Translations under genes and position numbers: made by a program
Notes under the pieces: model-generated
The model's database searches: none
What the model was told of the DNA's origin: nothing
The model's input: only the letters and a program-made list of their open reading frames with translations
From: Naematelia aurantialba
Taxonomy: Eukaryota; Basidiomycota; Tremellomycetes; Tremellales; Naemateliaceae
Direction of reading: 5' to 3'
Length of the DNA stretch: 64,000 nucleotides
NCBI GenBank assembly: GCA_021527695.1
Contig: JAKFAO010000004.1
Location: 1,095,001-1,159,000 of the forward strand
Shown here: in pieces, positions 45,315 to 56,199 of the stretch
How positions within the stretch are numbered: the stretch's first letter is position 1
How the letters are laid out: each line of letters starts with the position of its first letter

Positions 45315-45889
45315 GTTCCAGCTTAAGCGCCGGGGACCTTGATCTTTAGGCTCCATTGGGAAGGGAACGATGGTCATGCATCTCCTTTGCCTCCATTTGA
45401 CATGTGCCACAATGAGCTGAGCTGTTGTCCCGAATGCCTGATGTCCCATGTTCGGAGCGGCTCCAGCCTTCTTCTCGGCTTGGCAAACGCTGTGCCGGTT
45501 TCTATTCTCAAGGGTTAGTGTGTTGCATTCCTGAGCAGCTCTCCGCGTGCTGGGGATGGTCAGGCGTCGCTGCTGTGCAACCGCCACAGTTGCATCTGAG
45601 ATTACTTCCCGATAGATCCCGACAGTCAAGCACCGATACCCTCCCCACCAGTTGACTGGCTCTTGGGCCTCAGCTCGAAGCTCTACGAAGCTAAGCTCTG
45701 AGCTCGGAGTGCGCACAGCGGCTATCGCCTCTTGCCTATTGGGTGTTGGCTTTCGCTATAGATACAGAATACATGGGGTGGCAAGAGCTACAGGAGTGAT
45801 GACGGCCAAAGATGATTGCTGAATGCTGCGAAATGCTGACTGCTGACTGCTGATTGCTGACTGTCCAACTCGCCATTGGGATACCACCG
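45315..45889. other. Convergent RPS20 / ADA2 3' region
   Basis: 575 bp with no supported gene. A TGCTGACTGCTGATTGCTGA-type repeat lies at about 45815-45860, close to the ADA2 stop. Confidence 0.5.
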
Positions 45890-48231
45890 CTATCCGTCGT
45901 CCCCCAAGCGTATCTCGCTGACGCCGTTGACGCCGTTTAACCCGTTTAACCCGTTGACGCCGTTGACGCCGTTGACGCCCCCACTCAGACCATTGAGGTG
46001 GTCCATCTGCACGCTCCCCAGATGCCCATTGACCACCCCAATCACATGTCCTTCCTTGCCCGGTCCTAGGCCTTTCGCCGAAGGGTCATAGGCCAATACC
46101 AGCATTCCGGCCGACACGAGAAAGTCGAATATCCGTCCCGACTTGTTCACGTCGATGCGCATCATGCGTCTTGCCTCGCGGCGCTTCAGTTGCCCGTTGC
46201 GCCGCTCGTTTTCGCGGATGAAAATCTCTTTGATGACGAGGTACGGTTTGGGCAGGACACGTAGTGCTGAACACAGAGACTGTTCTTCGGACGATAACAG
46301 GTCCAGCGAGGCGGCGTTGGCGAGGTTCAGAGGCGTTGCTACAAGGTTCACAGTTAGTGGAGGATAGGAAGAACAGAGGCGTCTTACGAGGCTTGCGAGC
46401 GCCGTGACCAGGTACTCGGGGCGTGGCGTCCCTGCTCTCTGTGGTCTTCCGCTCCGCACCCGGTGGCGGTGTGCCCATCCCGCCGTGGAGGAAACGATGT
46501 TGGCCAGCGTTGATTCGCGCGCCAGTAGGTAGGACGTCGATTCGATCCCGAGCCTGTAAAGGACGATAGCCAGCCTGCGTGATCGTCAGTCAAGACAATG
46601 CACGAATATCGGCAGCTAACCCTCGCGGCTTTGGCATTATCGTAAGCTTCCGCCTCAGGCCCCGTGGTGATGCCCATCCGCCTGTATTCCTGAAGCTCTG
46701 CAATCCGCTTCCGCAACGCCTGTTCAACTATATGCGCGTTAGCTCACACGCTACAGACAGCCTGGATTGCGCTCACAGACAAGGCCCTCTGTCAACACCT
46801 CGAAATCCTGCGCTGTCACCAGCTTGGCAAACACCTTGTAGCGCTGCACCAGCTCCCTTTCGTCCTTTGGCCGCTTCCGCTCCATCGCTTGGATCTACCG
46901 ATTAGCTGGCCCTTTGCAAGAAACTCACCTTCTTATGCTCGGTCAGCCCCCGGTCAAAGATGAGCTCCTTCGCCTCTTCGCGTTTATCCAGTTTTGAAAA
47001 GTAGATATCCAGGAGCGTCAGTTTGACCCCTAGCTCGTCCTCATCCTCGTATTCGAAAACCGGCTCGGCCGGCGCTTTCGTCTTGCCCTTATTTTTCTTG
47101 CCATCTGGTGTATCTGGAGGTTTGGCTTCTTCCGCATTCTCATCTTCCTCTTCCTTCACTTCCAGCTCTTCCTTGACGCCATTCTTCTTCTGACCCTTAT
47201 CTGGCTTATTTGCTCCGTCGTCAGCCTCTTCTTCGGCCATAGATCGAGTGAATGCCGCTTGAGGCTGCTCGTCTCCGCCGTATTTGTGCACCAAACCAAA
47301 CTCAAAGTCTTTGACCACCAACTCGGCGTCGTTATCGACTTCGTGCTCGAACTCGAGGCGGCCGGGCATATAGCCTTGGACTTCGTGGTTGGTAGGCGCC
47401 GATACGAGAGGACCGATAGGTCCGGAGGGTAAAGCTGTGGATGTTCAGCTAGTATCATGAGGTGTAACGAACCGTGAGGTTTTCGCATGTCCTCTATGCG
47501 TGCTTTCTTCGTCGCTTGGAACTCATCTGGGTCGACATCGAACGAACGATGCATAGGCTGCTGGGTGAGCTGACGATCTGACTAGACAGAGGGAGCTCAC
47601 CGGCATGAAAGGACGCTTTCGCTTGTCCGGCTCTTCCTTGTCGTCTACCTCCATGGCCACATTCCTCCCGATATGTGCTTCGTCGACGCCGATGTATACC
47701 TCGATATAATGCTTCTCGCACTCCTCCTTCGTCCTCGTTCCTACATGGGCAGCGACCTCGGCCCAATTGCCGAGGCCGTTGAGTATCAGGCCAGACACCA
47801 ATAGAAGCTCCTCATCTGCTCCCCAGTCCGGAACGAATATCGGCTGTGAGTGTTGTTCCTGCACGAAAAGCTTGAGCTCCATCGTTCTCAGTGCGAGCAG
47901 GTAGTGACTCACAACAACCTTGTAATCATGCCATGCTTTGTGTTTCTGCACTTCGCGGCCCTCGCAGAAACAGCTCGCACAAAAGTCGACCTCTTCACAT
48001 TCCTTGGCGGCACACTTGATCCGGACGGTATGGGTGATATCGACGTGGCCTGGATCCCTCAGCACAGTCTAATTAAAGCGGGCGAGACGTACAATGATCA
48101 CAGGTGACCTTGATTCCGGGCTCAATAGCTGCAAGACGTGAGCAATATTAGGGCGAAAGGGGAGGCAGCTTACCTTTGCCGGTGTCGGGATTGGCGGGGT
48201 CTATCCGGACCCTCCTCTGGGTGACTGTCAT
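45890..48231 (-). CDS. ADA2: SAGA/ADA coactivator subunit Ada2
   Basis: Stimulates the Gcn5 acetyltransferase in SAGA. Exons: 48174-48231, 48093-48128, 47913-48049, 47601-47858, 47473-47557, 46929-47434, 46777-46894, 46621-46727, 46388-46574, 45890-46338; 646 aa. ZZ zinc finger: [20 protein letters not shown] then [19 protein letters not shown] domain: [40 protein letters not shown]. Then [20 protein letters not shown], an acidic insert, [50 protein letters not shown], and a C-terminal SWIRM domain ([55 protein letters not shown]). [12 protein letters not shown] repeat follows the SWIRM. The acceptor at 47558-47560 is a CAGCAG tandem that could add one Gln. Confidence 0.94.
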
Positions 48232-49086
48232 GTCGCCCGAACGGTCCTACCCACCTCACGCGACCCAGGCGGAGGAGGGACAGACGAGCGAGAACCGTCA
48301 ACAAGGGCTTGCTTGACGAGCTGCACCGTGTCTAGATCGGTAGCTGTGCCCTCTCGGAAGCGCGAGTATGCGGCAAGTCACGTGGAGGAAGTGAAACTGG
48401 ACGTGGAAGGAGGCTTGACCGGGTCGCAAAGCAGGCGAAAGCGGAAGCGTTGCTACAACTAGTCGCTGAGACAGTCGCGACGCTCGGTCAGGGTGGCGGC
48501 GGTGCTTGAACGCGTCGCGTAACGATTCTCGACGGTCTTTTTCGGCAGATCGTGCTGTTCGGCCACCTCGTATCTGTCGTTCTGTGGAATGTGAGACCGG
48601 ATAGCACGGACGAGACACGACGGTATAGGGGTTGTCGAGATATCAATTCTGCTGCTGGACGCTCAGACGAGTCCCCGAGCTAGATCAGTCGGGAATATCG
48701 CCTATATCGCCGGAACCAAACAATGTGGCGCCCCAACGGCCAACGGTCCGAGCAGCTGATTAGCCTCGTATCGTCAAAGTCGAAGCGCCTTGATCAGAAG
48801 GAACATGGTCGTATGCATCGCGTGCATAGGGCCATGTAGTGCTACATCCCAGCGTCCTAGGAAAATGGGGCGAGAGACGGCTAGGTGTCCTGGAGAGTGA
48901 CTATCAAACAAAGGGTTATCTTGCCGGCAAAACCCCGCCGTCACGGGCCGGTGCCGAAGCGTCGCTGATTTCATATCCCATGCCTCAACCATCATACCAC
49001 GGCATCCTGGTCGATTTTGATCGCACAGCAACCACGCCATCGAGTTGGCTCCAGAGCAGAACAGCAGATAGCAGACATCAGACATC
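48232..49086. promoter_or_regulatory. Divergent ADA2 / amine oxidase promoter region
   Basis: 855 bp between ATGs. I see no exon-like sequence, tRNA or repeat of note. Confidence 0.45.
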
Positions 49087-50769
49087 ATGGTCCAGCCGAA
49101 ACTGTTTGACACGATCATCCTCGGCGCCGGGTGGTCGGGCGCGGTCGCCGCGCGCGATCTGGCTGCCAAGGGCCACTCCGTGCTCGTGCTCGAAGCGCGA
49201 GACAGGATCGGTGGACGCGCAAGGACGTGGAGTAAAGGTGATCTGAAGGTTGATTTGGGATGCAGCTGGATCCACGGATACAAAGAGGGGAATCCGGCGC
49301 GGGCGATCGCAAAGGAGCTGGGTGTGGTCAGTCGTCGTCCTCGTGCTCCTCGGCCATGCGTGTGAGAGGTGTCTGTATGGAACGTCGCTGATGCTGTTTG
49401 TTGTAGGCGGCACATCTGCCGAAACCTGCCGATGGCCAGATCTACGGGCCCGATGGTGCGTGTGTTCGTAGGCGCCATCCATCTCACATATATCCCCCTA
49501 ACCATGATGATGATATCATTTTATTACGCAAGGCTGTGATGTTGGACGAATGACGAGTAGGGCTGACAGTTGTCAGGACCATTGTCGAGCACTGAAGCAT
49601 CTGCACTGCGCTCGTCGCTCTCGTCTGCGCAAGCATCGTTCAAGACTCCCCATCCCGCTCCAGCACCGTCGGCCTCACTCGCGTCGGCGTTGTTCTCCGC
49701 TACGTCCCCGCTGTTCACCTCGTCCACGCCGGAACCGTCATCGGACATACAGAGCACGTCTCCCGCCAACCCCGACGCCGCCCCGACCTCGTCTGCGCCC
49801 GCACCGCCCAAGCAGCTGGCCGAGGGGTTTGCACGCACGCTGGAGATCGGTCTGGGGCTCAAGCTGGAGCAGGCGTCCCTCCGGTGGGCCGGGTGGGAGA
49901 GCGCGACCGCGTTTGCGGGGTCCGATGCCGCCCCTGAAGGAGGGTACGAGGCGCTGGTGGGCAGGGTCATGCCGGTCGAGGCGGATGTCAGGCTGGGCTC
50001 AGAGGTCGTTTCGGTCAAGTACGACGCTGAGCTCGGAGGGGTCGCGGTGACCACCGCCACGGGGGAGACGTATCGCGGCAAGACTGTGATCTGCACGCTC
50101 CCCCTCGGCGTCCTCAAGACGCTTCCCGGCGAATTCTTCTCCCCCGCCCTCCCTTCGCTACGACAGGACACTATCCGAGGCACACACGTCGGCGTCCTGG
50201 AAAAGCTGCTGCTGCACTACCCCACGGCGTGGTGGCCGGGTGCCGACACGGTCGGGTCGTACACGTTCCTACCTACATCTGCTGCTCCCACTGAAACGTC
50301 TTCGCTGGCAGAGATCTTCGCAGGCTCGACACTGGTGTGCGCAAACTTTGCATGCCCGTCTCTCCCGAACTCGACGCCCACGCTCCTCACTTACCTCTCC
50401 GAGACCCCTGCGCGACTTGTCCTCGCTCACCCGCCCGACCAAGTCGCAAGCGCGTACCATGCGTTCCTCGTCTCCCGCTTCAAGCCGTCGACGAGCCCGC
50501 CCGAGCCGGCCGCGTGGGAGCTGACCGACTGGCTCAAGGACAAGTACGCCTATGGGGCAACGACCACGCCGAGCATCGTGTCGGAGCAAGGCGAGAGGAG
50601 CCCCCTGGACTTCAAGGAACTCTCCCGGCCGCTGTGGGACGGGCAGCTGGGCTTCGCAGGCGAGCACACAGAGATGGACCATAGAGGCAGTGTGGCGGGT
50701 GCAGTGGTCAGTGGACAAAGAGAGGCCCAGCGCGTCGTGAGGCTCTTGAGTCGCCTGGCAGACGAGTGA
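49087..50769 (+). CDS. FAD-dependent amine oxidase (polyamine oxidase/MAO superfamily)
   Basis: Flavoenzyme expected to oxidise an amine, possibly a polyamine; the substrate cannot be read from sequence. Exons: 49087-49326, 49407-49455, 49577-50769; 493 aa. Rossmann FAD-binding signature DTIILGAGWSGAVAARDLAA and VLVLEARDRIGGRARTW at residues about 8-48, followed by DLGCSWIHGYKEGNPARAIA. Mid-protein GKTVICTLPLGVLKTL is the usual substrate-domain strand, then GVLEKLLLHYPTAWW. The C-terminal FAD contact reads QLGFAGEHTEMDHRGSVAGA followed by VVSGQREAQRVV. Between about residues 97 and 175 there is a Ser/Ala/Pro-rich insert without family counterpart. LSD1-type demethylases are unlikely: no SWIRM or tower. 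Confidence 0.85.
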
Positions 50770-50902
50770 AATGCCAGAGTTTCGCCCAATCCTCAATGGT
50801 GCATGTGCTCGGTGCGCTGTGCGGAGCAGCACTAGACATGATGTTCATATCAAAATGCGATGCGATGCAATGTAAACAGGCTCAGGCTCGAAGCGACCAT
50901 CC

Positions 50903-52303
50903 TCACTCCCAGATCAACTTCCCATGCGGGTCCACCGAAGCCTTGGCCGTTCCCGATGCCGCTGCTTTTGCCGGCCCCTTTTTCGACGCGTAGATCTCGT
51001 TGATCCTCTCGCTAACACGGAACGGTCAGCTCCCATAGACAGAGATGGTAACACCTGGAGTCGCGACTTGAACTCGTGACTAAGACGGCCACTCGAGCTC
51101 GTGATTGCGATGGCAACTCCAACTCATGAGAGAGCGACAACTCACCGCTCCAGGTCCCGCTTGTGCAGGGCCAGTCTCCTCTGCCGATCAGCCTCTTCAG
51201 CTGCTTTAGCAGCCTTTTTTGCCTCTGCCTTTTTCGCGTTCTTCTTCTGTATCCTCGTGGGCGCCGACGATGGAGCCGAGGAAGTTCGCGGGGCCGAGCT
51301 GGAGCTTGACAGACCGATGGATATTGGTTCTGCCATGCATGTTAGCATGGGGGCTGGCATGACCCAAGAGAGGAGCAAAGGGATAGCAGGAAGTAGAAAG
51401 AAGGAAGCAAAAGCAAGAAGCAGGAAGTAGGAAGAAAGGAGGAAGCAGGGAGCAGAAAGAAGGAAGGATCCTTCGCACAGATATGCAGAATGCAACTGAC
51501 TCTTGGTGCGAACAGGCACAACATCCCAACCATCTTCATCTTCCGCCGTTCCTGTACCCGTCCCCGTCTCGCTCGTGCCGTCGTTGGACGACATCTCGTC
51601 CGAAGCCATCAAGCCGGCCGCTCGGTCTGACGAATTGTAGCCCAATGGAGGTGCAAGAATAGGGGTAGCGGCGGCGGCAGCTGCAGCTGCAGAAGCCGCT
51701 GGAGGTTGAGAGGTAGAGGGAGGAGATGGGGCCGCTGCTGGAGGTGGAGAGGTAGTAGGAGGAGCAGAGGAGATGACCTTCAGGACCCTCGCGTGTGTGG
51801 CCGGACGATCTTCAGGAGCCAGCATGCTAGTCTTGTCAGCTGCGACCTGGGGAACGAAGTCGGTCAATGGCTCACTCGTCGACTTTGATCTTGCGTGGTT
51901 TGGGAGCGATCTTCTCAGCCAGTGTCTTTGGCTTTCGTGGCTTGTCCTCTGGACTACTCGCTGATGCAGCTGTGGCGGGACGCTCAACGGCATCCGCCTC
52001 GTCCCCGCCAGCAGCTTCATCTGGTGCCCCAGCGACGGTCGGCTCAGCACCAGCTCCAACAGAACCAGAGGCTCCACTTGTCGCTCCGCCTGTCCCGACT
52101 CCAGCGGTCTTCCGCTTGCCTTTCTTCCCCTTCCCGACCTCCTGCCGCTGCGGAACCTCGTCAACCCCGCTGCCCTTGGCCCTCTTCCTGTGTTTCTTCT
52201 TCTTAGAGGCCGTGGACGGCGAGGCAGGGAGCATGTGGAACCCCGCGACCAGGACTACAAGGAGCAGTGAGCCCACGAGCACCTCGGTCGATATGTATGG
52301 CAT
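50903..52303 (-). CDS. Membrane-anchored protein with basic coiled-coil tail, function unknown
   Basis: I do not recognise a characterised family. The ATG at 52303 is followed by one N-terminal membrane span (STEVLVGSLLLVVLVAGFHM), then a Lys/Arg-rich cytosolic stretch (KKKKHRKRAKG, KGKKGKRKTAG), an Ala/Ser/Pro-rich linker including a run of eight or more Ala, an EDEDGWDVVPVRTKKP motif, and a charged helix RIQKKNAKKAEAKKAAKAAE, EADRQRRLALHKRDLERERI, ending DPHGKLIWE. Exon junctions checked: donor after Val-Asp near 51874 to the acceptor before MLAPEDRP, donor at ACCAAGA|GTCAGT to PISIGLS, and GAGCG|GTGAGT to ERINEIYA. An earlier in-frame ATG at 52396 would place more residues before the span. 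The layout suggests an ER or nuclear-envelope tail-out protein; that is inference. Confidence 0.7.
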
Positions 52304-52811
52304 GACTGCTACAGGACAGCCGTTGCAGCATGCAGTCGCCGACAATAGCAGCCAGTACAGACCGTTGAAATGCTGCTGCATCGGTGGCCGGTGCATTGTC
52401 AGATGGCATCTGCCTCATTCGGTAATTCCGCCTAGACGCAACCTTTGCAGTGGCGTGTCGCGCTGGTCGATGACAGCTCTCGATTACTCGCTGCACCAGT
52501 ACCAGCACCATTTCATCTCTTTAACGATAGACATACAACCACAACCCATACGCTTATACCATCTGCTGCGAGACTCTTACATTATCTACCTGTGAGTATC
52601 TTGCACACTGCCCTCCTTGGAGCCGGCAGCAGCGCAGTGGCGAGCTCGTTGCGTCACGCCAGTCGTGTGCGTCACAGCCTCGGCATTCCCAGTGTCTGCG
52701 ATTTCCGTCTTCACGTTTCGTCACCTCTTCAGCGACCTTCTCTGGCACAATACAGATCAGCGAATACAGGCGTGTAGATTGACGAAACAGAGCGTAGCAG
52801 CAAGACTCAAC
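52304..52811. promoter_or_regulatory. Divergent promoter region before VPS1
   Basis: 508 bp between divergent ATGs; no coding sequence, clear TATA or repeat found. A few alternating pyrimidine stretches only. Confidence 0.4.
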
Positions 52812-55322
52812 ATGGATCAACAACTGATCTCGCTCGTCAACAAGGTTCGTCATGCAGTCTGCGGGGAAAGCTCGCGCTGACTCTGCTCTAGCTGCAAGAT
52901 GTCTTCGCTTCCATTGGCGTCTCCAACAACATTGTGAGCCGTGCTTTGCCGCCTTGGACGGCAAATGGCAACAGGAGACGTGCTCACCGGTGTAGGATTT
53001 GCCCCAGATCACGGTCATCGGTTCGCAGAGTAGCGGAAAGTCATCAGTACTGGAGGTGAGAATAACAGGCCGCTAAGCTGCTCCTGACTCTGCTGACTCT
53101 TGTGTAGAACATTGTTGGGCGCGACTTTCTACCACGAGGAACTGGTATTGTCACACGTCGGCCACTAGTCCGTCTCCCCTTGTGCAACTCTGCCACCGAC
53201 TGACCCAGCAGGTGCTTCAACTCATAAATCGACCTGCTGCGTCGAAGCCGAATGGAGCTGCAAGTGACAAGCCGGAAGAGGCGCTCGCCAAGACATCACT
53301 GAACGAAAACAATTCGGACGAGTGGGGCGAGTTCCTGCATCTTCCCGGGCAGAAGTTTCACGATTTCTCCAAAATTCGGGACGAGATTGTTCGCGACACC
53401 GAGAAGATGACTGGAAAGAACGCTGGTGAGACTACCTTCTCATCTGTCAAAACGTGTGAGAGTTGTGCTGATGGTGCAGGCATCTCACCTAATCCCATCA
53501 ACCTGCGCATCTTCTCTCCCCACGTCCTTACTCTCACCCTGGTTGATCTGCCCGGTCTGACCAAGGTGCCGGTCGGCGACCAGCCACGCGATATCGAGAA
53601 ACAGATTCGCGACATGCTCATGCGCTTCATCTCCAAACCCAATGCCATTATCCTCGCCGTCACCGCTGCCAACACCGATTTGGCAAACTCGGACGGTCTG
53701 AAGATGGCGCGTGAAGTCGACCCTGAGGGAACACGGACGATCGGTGTGCTCACCAAAGTCGACCTGATGGACCAGGGAACCGACGTGGTGGACATTCTGG
53801 CTGGCAGAGTCATTCCACTGAGATTGGGATATGTGCCAGTGGTCAACCGTGGCCAGCGGGACATTGATCAGTCCAAATCAATTTCTTCGGCATTAGAGAA
53901 CGAAAAGAGATTCTTTGAAAACCACCCCAGCTACGCAGGCAAGGCTCAGTACTGCGGCACCCCTTGGCTGGCGAGAAAACTCAACATCGTAAGCACGACT
54001 AGCATGACATCGTGTCATCTGCTTACGGGTCACTCTAGATCCTCATGCACCACATCCGGAATACGCTGCCAGACATCAAGGCTCGTATCGGCCAACAACT
54101 GGCCAAATACAACGCCGAACTCGCTACGCTCGGCGGAGCGATGGGCGAGACCAATCCCGGCAGCCTGGTGCTCTCAACCATCACGGAATTCTGCGCAGAA
54201 TTCAGATCTGCAATCGATGGAAACACGAATGATCTCTCTCTCAATGAGTTATCTGGCGGTGCACGTATCTCGTTTGTCTTCCACGAGTTGTTCAACAACG
54301 GTGTCAAGGGGATCGACCCATTCGATCAGGTCAAAGATGGGGATATTCGTACCATTCTGTACAACTCGTCGGGCTCGACACCGTCCCTGTTTGTCGGCAC
54401 GACGGCGTTCGAAGTCATTGTCAAGCAGCAGATTAGGCGGTTGGAAGAGCCAGGCCTGAGATGCTGCGCGTTGGTCTATGACGAGCTCATTCGGATACTG
54501 GGTCAGCTCCTTGTAAAAACTGTAAGTGTCATTGTGGACGGCAGGACTTGTCCAGCTGATGCACCCAGGCATCATTCAAGCGCTATCCCGAGCTCAAGGA
54601 GCGGTTCAACCTCGTCGTCATCAACTTTTTCAAATCCTGCATGTCGCCGACCAACAAGCTCGTCTCGGACATGGTGGCGATGCAGGCCTGTTATGTCAAC
54701 ACGACCCATCCCGACTTTTTGAACGGCCACAAAGCCATGGCCATTGTCACGGAGCGTATGAATGCCAACAAGCCTCCTGAGAAGCCTGTGGACCCCAAGA
54801 CGGGCAAGTTGGCGGCTGGCACGCTGAACAATGGACGAGATCTCGATGCCGATTTCAGAAAGGAGGAACCGAGCTTCTTTGGCAGCTTCTTTGCAAAGGA
54901 CAAGCAGCCCAAGCGGCCGGGTGGAAAGATGGAGGCCCCGCCAGCTGTCATCAAGCCAGTTGCATCCCTCAATGAGCGCGAGTTGATGGAGACCGAAGTG
55001 ATCAGTGCGTGTATTTTGACTTGGCCTACTCCCGTTTACGCAAGTCTGCTCGCGCTGACAATCTCGTGTAGAGCTCTTGATCCAGTCGTACTTTTCCGTG
55101 GTCAAACGAGAGATGATCGACATGGTCCCTAAAGCCATCACGCTGACACTGGTCAACTACGCAAAGGAGAATCTGCAAAAGGAGCTGTTAGAGAACCTTT
55201 ACAAGCCTGAGGTGCTGGATGAGCTGTTGAAGGAATCACCAGATGTCGTGGCGCGGAGGAGAGAGTGCGTCAAGATGGTCGGTGCGCTGAATGCGGCCGA
55301 GGCTATTGTTGCTTCCGTTTGA
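52812..55322 (+). CDS. VPS1: Dynamin-like GTPase Vps1
   Basis: Large GTPase for vacuolar sorting, endosomal and peroxisomal fission. Exons: 52812-52844, 52892-52933, 52996-53055, 53108-53167, 53212-53425, 53480-53988, 54039-54521, 54569-55004, 55072-55322; 695 aa (yeast Vps1 704). GTPase motifs: G1 GSQSSGKSS (34-42), G2 [14 protein letters not shown]3 DLPG (159-162), G4 TKVD (228-231). The stalk ([40 protein letters not shown]) and the GTPase effector domain ([40 protein letters not shown]) are complete; there is no PH or Pro-rich domain, as for Vps1. A charged insert with [11 protein letters not shown] and [10 protein letters not shown] sits where Vps1 has its insert B. The exon 5 acceptor is a CAGCAG tandem (53206-53211). 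Confidence 0.96.
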
Positions 55323-56199
55323 TCAGCGCGCGCGCCAGGATCTCGTCTCCCTGGGCGCGGTAGGACGCAGGAGGGCGTCCGGTGCGTCGAGGTGCAGGGG
55401 TGCAAGAGATGTTGGATAGAGACCAGGGTCTTGTGTAACGCATGCATGATTTTTCCCTCTATGCACTGCTGCTGAGTCCTGTCCGTCCCCAGCCTTCCAC
55501 CATCTCCCATTGCCCGTGCTCCCTTCCTCTGTTCCACTTTTGTGCGCGGCACTGCCCCTATGTTGGCAAACTTGTACCACCAGCTGAGTTGCTGTGCGCC
55601 CAACCTACCCGCCTCCTCGCCTCCTCGCCTCTTCGCTTCTTCGCCTCTCGCCTCCTTGCCTCCTTGCCTCTACTGGTCTGAACCATTCGACACGCCACGA
55701 CAGAGACGCCATGCAAGTGAAAGTCTCGGAACCAGGCGATAAAATGACGTCTTGGCTGATGCCTGTGCGACTGGGCCTTGCCTCCTTTTCAGGAACAGCG
55801 TCCCGCCCCGCAGCTGTCTGTTCTTTCCCCCCTTAGGCACCGTTCCGGCGAAAAGCGCACATGACGTGGAGTTTTCCCTTCTCGCTTCTTTCTTTCCTCC
55901 GCCTAGCTCTCTTTCTTCAATTAGAACAAACCACAACTTGGACTGTAGCAGCAGTAGTAGTTCTCGTCCCTCGTCCCTCGATCGATCCCCCCCCCCCCCC
56001 CAATCCATCCCTAGTCCCCAAACACGCGGCCCCCTAGCACGCATCGTGCATCGTGCTTCCGGTGCCCCGCTCACGCTCCTTTGCTGTCGCGTCCTGGCCA
56101 TTTACTGGTGAAGCAAGTCTTTGACACTCCGAGGGGAGAACGAGGTCGAGAAACGAGATTGCATGATTTAGACGGGCTCACCAGACCTCCGCCTCCGTC
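55323..56199. promoter_or_regulatory. VPS1 3' side and histidine-kinase promoter
   Basis: 877 bp. A CCTCGCCTCCTTGCC-type pyrimidine repeat occupies about 55610-55672 and a run of 14 C is at about 55987-56000. The 300 bp before the kinase ATG are C/T-rich. No gene supported. Confidence 0.45.

Noticed and set aside
49504..49567. Possible intronic C/D snoRNA in the amine oxidase gene (ATGATGA ... CTGA)
   Set aside because: No convincing terminal stem and no D' box with a readable guide; C-like boxes occur by chance in ATGATGATG runs.
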